7,037 bases of DNA from an uncultured Bacilli bacterium (GTDB taxonomy: Bacteria > Bacillota_I > Bacilli_A > RF39 > UBA660). The notes under the pieces were generated by a model that worked only from the letters and a program-made list of their open reading frames with translations, ran no database searches and was not told where the DNA came from. Made by a program: the position numbers and the translations under genes. The stretch spans positions 1 through 7,037 of the forward strand of contig CALVPO010000075.1 of NCBI GenBank assembly GCA_944351345.1. The letters run 5' to 3'. How positions within the stretch are numbered: the stretch's first letter is position 1; every line of letters begins with the position of its first letter. This document shows, piece after piece, positions 1-4,525 of this stretch.

Positions 1-119
1 ATACATCTTCTCTTTATAGAGATGATACCTCTACTAAATTCGTAATTAGTTATAGTCCTAAAAAAGAATTAGAAATTGAAAAAGGACATCAATTAAAAAA
101 AGTAAAGAAAGAAGTGTAA
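1..119 (+). CDS. C-terminal end of an unrecognised protein (partial, runs off the left edge)
   Basis: An open frame enters from the left edge (first full codon at position 3) and gives 38 residues, ending in the lysine-rich tail KKVKKEV before TAA at 117-119. No start lies in the window and I do not recognise the family. The next gene starts only 3 bases after this stop, so the two are probably co-transcribed and translationally coupled. The fragment is hydrophilic and has no membrane segment. It could be chromosomal or the end of a mobile-element gene; nothing here decides between them. Confidence 0.6.
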   Translation, partial: TSSLYRDDTSTKFVISYSPKKELEIEKGHQLKKVKKEV

Positions 120-122
120 TAA

Positions 123-704
123 ATGACTAAAAAATATTCACAGGAAGAATTAAATCAAATTCTTTTATCAAAACCACTAAATGAGTTTTATTTAGCTATA
201 ATAGAAAACAGACAAAAACTTTTAACTAATGAAGAATATGATGAAATAACAAAAAGAGAGAAGACTATCTATGGAGATAATAAATGTGAGGTTGAAGACT
301 TATTTAAGAAAATTCAAACAGATAAACATTTGAAAGATTTTTATCCTGATTTAATGAGAGTAATGTATAGTTTGGCACAAGTAAGACATATGGCTATATT
401 AACAATAATTGGTGATGATGTTTACGATATAGGTAGTGCTAAATTTGAGGATTTAAAAAGAGAGAAAATTATTCATTATGATAATTTAGAAAATTATTAT
501 AACGAAACAAATGCTAGAATAAGATTTTTTACTCCAGAAGAAGAGCCGCAATTACAACAAAAAACTGTTTTAATAGATGTTGATGATGAATCAATTGTAC
601 AAGCATATGAAATTGCTCATATAGATCAAGAAGAAAGCAAAGATTTAACTAATTCTTTCTTTGATGAAGTTAAAAGAAAACCATATACTTTAAAAAGAAA
701 GTAA
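123..704 (+). CDS. Hypothetical cytosolic protein, 193 aa
   Basis: This is a complete gene of unknown function. The ATG at 123 follows the previous stop (117-119) by three bases, and a purine-rich GAAGTG at 111-116 is a weak but correctly spaced ribosome binding site. The protein is soluble, with no signal peptide or membrane segment. It is rich in Lys, Glu and Asp, and most of it looks helical. A first helical part (about residues 5-60) is followed by a more hydrophobic middle (residues 75-105, around MRVMYSLAQVRHMAIL), an acidic linker and a basic tail (KRKPYTLKRK). I see no catalytic motif and no named family. The tight coupling to the upstream frame and the decayed DNA just downstream fit an accessory or mobile-element setting, but that is inference from context only. 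Confidence 0.75.
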   Translation: MTKKYSQEELNQILLSKPLNEFYLAIIENRQKLLTNEEYDEITKREKTIYGDNKCEVEDLFKKIQTDKHLKDFYPDLMRVMYSLAQVRHMAILTIIGDDVYDIGSAKFEDLKREKIIHYDNLENYYNETNARIRFFTPEEEPQLQQKTVLIDVDDESIVQAYEIAHIDQEESKDLTNSFFDEVKRKPYTLKRK

Positions 705-1082
705 TAATAAAGTAATTAAAAGTATAGAAGATTAGAAAGTAGAGCATATAAGTAATTTTGTGTAAATGAAAATCTATCTACGGGAGATGTAAATAAATTA
801 TAATTTTATGATAAATCATATCATACTTGATTTATTTTTTAGATGTTTATTGTGTGAAATTTACTTTTGTAACTAATCAAATCGTCTTTTTTTATTAGTT
901 ATTCTAAAAGAGATATATAGACACGAAATTTTTCCTATAAATAAAGACATTATAATAAATAAAGGTAAACTATCGATAATTTTCCACACAAAATTTAATA
1001 ACTATTTTGGACATTAAATTGGTTAAACATATAATTTTTACCTTATTTTTAAAGGAAAGTTTTATAATTTGATTTCATGCGT
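705..1082. other. Gene-free, decayed stretch
   Basis: No convincing coding frame, RNA gene or strong promoter is visible in these 378 bases. It contains the weak terminator at 811-840 and several copies of a TTGTGTG-type motif (756-766, 850-863 and, inverted, 978-991). These resemble ends of small insertion sequences, but no transposase frame accompanies them. Together with the broken genes at 1083-1693 it reads as the remains of former accessory DNA. Confidence 0.5.
811..840 (+). terminator. Weak AT-only intrinsic terminator after the 193-aa gene
   Basis: A perfect 8-bp inverted repeat (ATAAATCA at 811-818, TGATTTAT at 828-835) with a 9-base loop is followed by a run of five T (836-840). 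The stem has only one G/C pair, so it is thermodynamically weak. It lies 107 bases after the stop of the 193-aa gene, and its position and T-run suggest that it ends that transcript. Confidence 0.45.
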
Positions 1083-1304
1083 TTATCCTGAAGATCCTCT
1101 TATATTGCTTTCTGCTGTTTCTCTATCAACATTTCTATATTCTTCATTTGTATATTTATTTAATCTATTCATATCAAAGTTGAATAGATCATTTTTTGAT
1201 TTATATAATTCTACAATTTTATTTTCTTGCCAGTCAGGATATTTTGCATCTAAAATACTTAATAGAGAACTAACAACTATTTCTTTTTTCTTGTGTGGAA
1301 AATT
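978..1304. repeat. 14-bp perfect inverted repeat bounding 327 bp
   Basis: AATTTTCCACACAA at 978-991 is repeated exactly in inverted orientation as TTGTGTGGAAAATT at 1291-1304. The right copy lies a few bases inside the point where glycosyltransferase similarity stops in the pseudogene at 1083-1559. This could mark the ends of a small non-autonomous insertion. No target-site duplication is visible outside the two copies, and no transposase is recognisable between them, so the identity stays open. Confidence 0.4.
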
Positions 1305-1559
1305 CACCCAAAGCATAGCATTTTCAATAACTATATTTCTAGCAGATCCTGCACCAACATTTTCTTTAGTATAGACTTTTAATTTTCCTTTATATCTTTA
1401 TGATAATTTATCTAATACATTTAAACTATTATCAGTCGAACCATCATTTATTGCAATTACTTAAATATCTTTCATTGTTTGATTTGTAATACTTGAAATA
1501 CATTAATTCAAATATTTTTCAGTATTATATACTGGAATAATTACACTGATTTTTGTCAT
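1083..1559 (-). pseudogene. Family-2 glycosyltransferase N-terminus with three in-frame stops, fused to an unrelated tail
   Basis: Reading leftwards from ATG at 1559-1557, the frame gives the hallmark start of a GT2 (GT-A fold) glycosyltransferase. It shows MTKISVIIPVYN, then INDGSTDNS (the nucleotide-sugar binding strand and following helix), then ENVGAGSARN. The frame is broken by TAA at 1503-1505, 1461-1463 and 1398-1400, where relatives usually carry Lys or Glu. There is no frameshift. At about residue 81, where the GEYIxFxDxDD catalytic segment should follow, the similarity ends. The same frame runs on for 77 codons (WVNFPHKKKE to IRGSSG, stop at 1083-1085) that I cannot assign and that contain no DxD motif. 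A good ribosome binding site (GGAAGGA) sits before the ATG, so this was once a real gene, probably in a polysaccharide or cell-wall glycan cluster. The 77-codon open part starting at ATG 1316 could be mistaken for a gene; I see no ribosome site supporting it. Confidence 0.8.
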
Positions 1560-1564
1560 ATACA

Positions 1565-1693
1565 TCATCCTTCCAAAACTTTTATTATATAATTACTATA
1601 TTCATTTTGAATAATATCTAAATCATTATCATCAATAATTATCTTTTCTAATTCATCATCAAACTCTAATTCTTTCTTAACAACATTAATTAT
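1565..1693 (-). pseudogene. C-terminal stub of the gene preceding the glycosyltransferase
   Basis: Forty-two open codons, rich in Asp, Glu and Ile (for example ELEFDDELEK and IIIDDNDLD), lie between a TAA at 1694-1696 and a TGA at 1565-1567. They lack a start codon with a usable ribosome site. The stop is five bases before the ATG of the broken glycosyltransferase, and its last codons carry that gene's ribosome binding site. This is normal operon spacing, so the stub is read as the last part of a deleted upstream gene of the same cluster. The family is not recognisable. Confidence 0.5.
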
Positions 1694-1719
1694 TTAAACC
1701 TGTCCTTTCTTTAATTAAC

Positions 1720-1753
1720 AAAAAAATACCAACTTCTTTTAGAAATTGATATT
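1720..1753 (-). terminator. Intrinsic terminator of the tRNA transcript
   Basis: On the - strand, AATATCAATTTCT (1753-1741) can pair with AGAAGTTGGTATT (1737-1725) across a 3-base loop. This gives a 13-bp stem in which two positions are G-U pairs in RNA. A run of T follows (complement of the A-run at 1720-1726). The G-U pairs form only in the leftward transcript, which fixes the direction. It stands 47 bases beyond the CCA end of tRNA-Leu. Confidence 0.8.
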
Positions 1754-1799
1754 TTCTGTATTAAATCCAAATCTATAAAAGTTCGGACAGATTTTCCAA

Positions 1800-1883
1800 T
1801 GGTGCAGGTGAAGGGACTTGAACCCCCACGGATAAACCACTAGATCCTAAGTCTAGCGCGTCTGCCAATTTCGCCACACCTGC
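1800..1883 (-). tRNA. tRNA-Leu(UAG)
   Basis: The 84-base gene folds as a class II tRNA. The acceptor arms GCAGGTG and CACCTGC pair perfectly, followed by A and an encoded CCA (1802-1800). The anticodon stem CTAGA/TCTAG encloses the loop CTTAGGA with anticodon TAG, which reads CUA and related Leu codons. The variable arm is long, as in Leu tRNAs. The T-loop is TTCAAGT, and its stem has two G-U pairs. It is the second gene of a two-tRNA transcript, 8 bases after tRNA(CAU). Its 3' end faces the decayed region, which makes it a candidate integration site. Confidence 0.96.
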
Positions 1884-1891
1884 AAAAAAAA

Positions 1892-1968
1892 TGGTGGACC
1901 CTATAGGACTCGAACCTATGACCGTCCGGTTATGAGCCGGATGCTCTAACCAACTGAGCTAAGGGTCC
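1892..1968 (-). tRNA. tRNA with CAU anticodon, most likely tRNA-Ile2 (lysidine-modified)
   Basis: The 77-base class I tRNA has perfect acceptor arms (GGACCCT and AGGGTCC), an encoded ACCA end, D-arm AGCTCAGTTGGTTAGAGC, anticodon stem CCGG/CCGG around loop CTCATAA, and T-loop TTCGAGT. CAU can mean initiator Met, elongator Met or Ile2. The acceptor stem has C4-G69 and C5-G68, known recognition features for TilS (the enzyme that makes lysidine at C34 in Ile2). As I recall them, Firmicutes Ile2 tRNAs begin GGACC and carry CTCATAA, while the elongator Met tRNA carries TTCATAC. The start GGAC also differs from initiator tRNAs. I therefore call Ile2 reading AUA, a heavily used codon in this AT-rich genome. 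Automatic annotation may label it Met. Confidence 0.9.
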
Positions 1969-1976
1969 ATTCGTAT

Positions 1977-2064
1977 TTAATAATACCATAAGTTTATTAA
2001 ATTGGCAATGTTTTTTTTGTTTTTTTAAACTTTTTTTGTTTTTGTTAACTTATAGTATTATTAA
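1977..2064. repeat. 18-bp near-perfect inverted repeat spanning the tRNA promoter
   Basis: TTAATAATACCATAAGTT (1977-1994) and AACTTATAGTATTATTAA (2047-2064) are inverted copies matching at 17 of 18 positions, with 52 bases between. The left arm contains the -10 box of the tRNA promoter; the right arm contains the stop codon of the guaD-like gene (2061-2063). No T-run follows on the - strand, so it is not a standard terminator. Confidence 0.75.
1980..2043 (-). promoter_or_regulatory. tRNA promoter with A-tract UP element
   Basis: On the - strand there is TTGCCA (2008-2003), a 17-bp spacer and TATTAT (1985-1980), placing the start of transcription a few bases before tRNA(CAU) at 1968. Directly upstream of the -35 box, A-runs of 8, 7, 7 and 5 (complements of the T-runs at 2011-2018, 2020-2026, 2031-2037 and 2039-2043) recur roughly every 9-11 bases. 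This fits an UP element contacted by the RNA polymerase alpha subunit and is expected to curve the DNA, as in strong stable-RNA promoters. Confidence 0.8.
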
Positions 2065-2516
2065 TATATAGTTTTATTATTGTTTTTATATTCTTCTAAT
2101 AGTTTTAGACATTCGTCTCTATCTAATCTAGATATATTTAATACTTCTCCAGTATTGCCATTTCTTATGAAATTATAAATAAAATCATCTCTAAATCCAA
2201 TTTCTGCGGCATCTTTTAGTGTTGTTCCATAATATACTTCTTTTATATTAGCCCAAATTATGGCACTTATACACATTGGACAAGGATAACCTGTTACATA
2301 TAGTATACAATCTTTTAAATCATATGTATTTAATTTTTTACAGGCATCTCTTATGGCATTTATTTCAGCGTGAGCTGTTGGGTCTTTGTCTTTTAAAGTT
2401 GTATTTGATGCTACTGATATAATTTTATCATCTTTTACAATTACGGCACCAAAAGGGCCACCATAATCTTTCATCATTGTATCTCTTGCTTTATCGATTG
2501 CTAATTTCATTATCAT
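2061..2516 (-). CDS. guaD: Guanine deaminase-like cytidine-deaminase-fold enzyme, 151 aa
   Basis: This is a zinc-dependent purine deaminase; guanine deaminase converts guanine to xanthine and ammonia in purine salvage. Residues 19-28 read GGPFGAVIVK. The zinc site is complete: His49 and catalytic Glu51 in THAEINAIR (as TAHAE), and Cys79 and Cys82 in PCPMC. DAAEIGFRDDFIY (102-114) and a final Tyr151 parallel the Asp and C-terminal Tyr that bind guanine in Bacillus subtilis GuaD, recalled from its structure, and the length is close to that enzyme. This favours guanine deaminase over the related tRNA deaminase TadA. The ATG at 2516 has AAAGGAAG eight bases upstream; a second ATG two codons on is less well placed. 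The start is 16 bases after the smr stop, so the gene is last in the kinase-smr-guaD operon. The stop lies in an inverted-repeat arm. Substrate is inferred, fold is clear. Confidence 0.88.
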   Translation of the reverse strand: MIMKLAIDKARDTMMKDYGGPFGAVIVKDDKIISVASNTTLKDKDPTAHAEINAIRDACKKLNTYDLKDCILYVTGYPCPMCISAIIWANIKEVYYGTTLKDAAEIGFRDDFIYNFIRNGNTGEVLNISRLDRDECLKLLEEYKNNNKTIY

Positions 2517-2532
2517 GAAGAATACTTCCTTT

Positions 2533-2793
2533 CTATTTTAATATTACTATAGTGCAACCATTATTAAAATTATCTAATTTATATGATTCTACATGTTTAT
2601 TTCTAGATAATGTTTCGTGAACTGATTTTTTTACTATGCCTGTGCCAATTCCATGAATAATTACTATTTCTTTATATCCAAGATATACTGCTTCATTTAT
2701 AAAATCGTTTGTTATTACTCTGGCACTTTCTTTATCAAATCCGTGTAAGTCTATTTTTGGTAAATTATCTAAAAATATATCATGTACTTGCAT
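2533..2793 (-). CDS. Stand-alone Smr domain protein, 86 aa
   Basis: Almost the whole protein is one Smr domain (the small MutS-related domain at the C-terminus of MutS2 and in SmrA/SmrB). The two family signatures are present: DLHG at residues 15-18 and HGIGTG at 47-52, followed by a helix and the final strand CTIVILK. Smr domains bind or cleave nucleic acid. MutS2 and SmrB act on collided ribosomes and mRNA, and others have nicking activity. Here there is no MutS ATPase part, so the target is unknown. The ATG at 2793 has AGGTGG five bases upstream. The gene lies 16 bases after the kinase stop and 16 before the deaminase start, which implies one transcript. It is a small but full-length domain, not a fragment. 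Confidence 0.9.
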   Translation of the reverse strand: MQVHDIFLDNLPKIDLHGFDKESARVITNDFINEAVYLGYKEIVIIHGIGTGIVKKSVHETLSRNKHVESYKLDNFNNGCTIVILK

Positions 2794-2809
2794 TTTACCA
2801 CCTAGTCAA

Positions 2810-4045
2810 TTATATCATAACTATTGGTAATTTTACAACTACTTTTGTGCCTTTATTTGGTTTTGATGTATAATCTATACTACCACTATGAGCTTTAATT
2901 ATTTCTGTCGATAAACTTACTCCAAGTCCACTACCTTTATTTTTGGTAGTAAAAAATAATTCTTTTACTTTTGACAGAGTATATTCATCCATTCCACATC
3001 CATTGTCTGTTACTTCTATATAATATTTATCTTTTAATACATGGGTAGTAATATCTATATTACCTTTTTTATCGATAGATTCCATACTATTTTTTATAAT
3101 ATTTATAAATACTTGTTTCAATCTATTATAATCTCCTTCTATAAATATTTCATCTTGCGTTATTCTAGAGGTCATTTTTATATTTTTATTACCCATTATT
3201 AAATCTAATTCTTTTATAATATCTTCTAATAAAACATTTATATCTAATAATTCTTTATCTATTTTTATTTTACTGAATTCCATAAAATCACTCATTATAT
3301 TAAGACTTCTATCTATTTCTTGTTTTATTATGGGAATATATTTTGATAATTTTTCTTTGTTATTTATATCTATCATATCCAAATAGCCTTTACATACTGC
3401 TATGGGATTTTTTACTTCGTGAGTTATTTTAAATAAAGAGTTTTTTAATTGTTTATCTTTTTCTATTTCTGATACTGCTAAATATAGGGATGATATGTTG
3501 TCTGCTAGTTTAAACAAATATAATAATACTATTGGGAGAAGATAGAATAATAGTATTGCTAGTAGTAGTTCTACTAAAGTTATGATATTGGTTGTTTTGT
3601 AGATAAATGTATATTCTATAGCAATAAAGAAGCCTTGTAATATAGCTATTAGAATAATAAAAGTATTATCTTTAATATTCTTCTTCTTGCCTATTAGATA
3701 TATTATATAATAACTTATAAATTTTAGGAGAGTTATTGTGATGTTTTGATTAAATATATATTCTGAATATAATAGTATTATTATAGATAGTACTATTGCT
3801 ACTTGTGCTTCTTTTTTTAGATATGCTATTAAAATAGGAATATTACAGAATAATAAGATTTGAGTGTTTGTTTCTATATTACCATATTTTAAGCATAAGT
3901 ATAATGAAGAAAATAAAGCTACTTTTAATAAAATACTATTATACTTTTCACATTTTATTTCTCTATAACAATTATATATAAAATACACTAGCATAGGAAA
4001 TAATATTAATACTACATTTAAAATTACATCGTTCATTATTTTCAT
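2810..4045 (-). CDS. Orphan membrane sensor histidine kinase, 411 aa
   Basis: This is a signal-transducing kinase that autophosphorylates on His and passes phosphate to a response regulator. Residues 1-180 form about six or seven hydrophobic membrane segments with short loops and no large outer sensor domain, as in KinB-type multipass sensors. The H-box ITHEVKNPIAVCKGYL places the phosphorylated His at 209. The HATPase domain follows, with N-box around FINIIKNSMES (313-323), G1 DNGCGM (347-352), F-box LFFTTK (363-368) and G2 GSGLGVSLS (371-379), so all catalytic boxes are intact. The ATG at 4045 has AGAGGA five bases upstream. No response regulator adjoins it; orphan kinases of this kind commonly feed the Spo0A phosphorelay. 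Three Spo0A-box-like sites in its leader support that link, which remains an inference. It heads the operon with smr and guaD. Confidence 0.92.
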   Translation of the reverse strand: MKIMNDVILNVVLILFPMLVYFIYNCYREIKCEKYNSILLKVALFSSLYLCLKYGNIETNTQILLFCNIPILIAYLKKEAQVAIVLSIIILLYSEYIFNQNITITLLKFISYYIIYLIGKKKNIKDNTFIILIAILQGFFIAIEYTFIYKTTNIITLVELLLAILLFYLLPIVLLYLFKLADNISSLYLAVSEIEKDKQLKNSLFKITHEVKNPIAVCKGYLDMIDINNKEKLSKYIPIIKQEIDRSLNIMSDFMEFSKIKIDKELLDINVLLEDIIKELDLIMGNKNIKMTSRITQDEIFIEGDYNRLKQVFINIIKNSMESIDKKGNIDITTHVLKDKYYIEVTDNGCGMDEYTLSKVKELFFTTKNKGSGLGVSLSTEIIKAHSGSIDYTSKPNKGTKVVVKLPIVMI

Positions 4046-4067
4046 TTTTTTCCTCTTTTCTATCTAG

Positions 4068-4130
4068 ATTATATAATAATATTAAAATATATTTTGTCGA
4101 CTAATGTCGAATGTATAAAAAAATGTCGAA
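4068..4130 (-). promoter_or_regulatory. Kinase operon promoter with three Spo0A-box-like sites
   Basis: TGTCGAC (4095-4101), TGTCGAA (4105-4111) and TGTCGAA (4124-4130) lie on the + strand, starting 10 and 19 bp apart. The published 0A-box is TGTCGAA, and tandem boxes 10 bp apart are the arrangement seen in the abrB promoter. On the coding (-) strand TATAAT lies at 4073-4068. The innermost box reads TCGACA (4100-4095), a 5/6 match to TTGACA, but 21 bp from TATAAT. An alternative TATTAT (4078-4073) lies 16 bp from it. A box overlapping a -35 at long spacing recalls Spo0A-activated promoters such as spoIIG; repression is equally possible. Confidence 0.65.
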
Positions 4131-4166
4131 AAATAAAAATAGAAGTTTTTTACTTACTTCTATTTT
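4128..4166 (-). terminator. Intrinsic terminator of the EIIB-like gene
   Basis: On the - strand AAAATAGAAGT (4166-4156) pairs perfectly with ACTTCTATTTT (4146-4136) over a 9-base loop, followed by a T-rich tract (TATTTTT). The stop codon of the EIIB-like gene (4162-4160) lies inside the first arm. The terminator separates this gene from the kinase operon, whose Spo0A-like boxes begin immediately after it. Confidence 0.85.
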
Positions 4167-4474
4167 AAATCATCTATATATCTTTTTAATTTTTTTGCAT
4201 CTTTTCCAAAAATTATTTTTAATTGATCATCTATTTCTACTACACCTTTAGCTCCTAATTTCATTATTCCATCTTTATTAGCTTTAGTAATATCTTTTAA
4301 TGTTACTTTAAATCTAGACATTTCTACTTCTGTTTCAAGAATATTTTCTTTTCCTCCTAATAGTTCTACTAATTTATTTATTTCTAGTTTAAAATCTTTT
4401 TTATTTCCTCTTACAATCGCTAAGGCTATTATAAGCAGTACAGCAAAAATTATTATGTAATATATTAATTGCAT
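4160..4474 (-). CDS. Membrane-anchored PTS EIIB-like domain protein lacking the active cysteine, 104 aa
   Basis: Residues 3-22 form one membrane helix, followed by a short basic stretch (RGNKKD) that should face the cytosol. Residues 30-104 resemble the glucose-family EIIB domain of the sugar phosphotransferase system: VELLGGKENI, then SRFKVTLKD in place of the usual CATRLRVTVKD, then KLGAKGVVEIDDQLKIIFG. In active EIIB a cysteine directly before ATR is phosphorylated. Here that position is Glu51 and the protein has no cysteine at all, so it cannot carry phosphate in the known way. It may serve as a binding or regulatory relic of the fold. The ATG at 4474 has GAGGTG six bases upstream. The gene has its own promoter at 4493-4521 and follows the 504-aa membrane protein by 51 bases. 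No EIIA or EIIC gene is nearby. Confidence 0.85.
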   Translation of the reverse strand: MQLIYYIIIFAVLLIIALAIVRGNKKDFKLEINKLVELLGGKENILETEVEMSRFKVTLKDITKANKDGIMKLGAKGVVEIDDQLKIIFGKDAKKLKRYIDDLK

Positions 4475-4492
4475 TATTTCACCTCACTAATT

Positions 4493-4521
4493 ATTATACT
4501 ATAAAACATTTTATATAACAA
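4493..4521 (-). promoter_or_regulatory. Sigma-A-type promoter of the EIIB-like gene, with a palindromic spacer
   Basis: On the - strand TTGTTA (4521-4516), a 17-bp spacer and TATAAT (4498-4493) lie 19 bases before the start codon. The spacer is almost entirely the palindrome TATAAAA-TG-TTTTATA (complement of 4500-4515). This could be an operator, or just AT-rich chance. Confidence 0.7.
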
Positions 4522-4525
4522 GTAA

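Noticed and set aside
705..1082. CRISPR array or riboswitch in the gene-free region
   Set aside because: No regularly spaced repeats of CRISPR length and no conserved riboswitch core are visible; the stretch is AT-rich with only scattered short repeats.
1083..1316. Stand-alone 77-aa gene on the - strand
   Set aside because: Its start ATG has no ribosome site and lies in frame with, and directly after, the interrupted glycosyltransferase, so it is better read as the rest of that pseudogene.
1069..1374. Open frame of 101 codons on the + strand
   Set aside because: It is antisense to the broken glycosyltransferase and its tail, has no ribosome site, starts with a low-complexity hydrophobic sequence and matches no family.
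1398..1505. Reassigned TAA codon as explanation for the three stops
   Set aside because: Intact genes in the window, including rpmB, guaD and the kinase, end at TAA, so TAA is a normal stop here.
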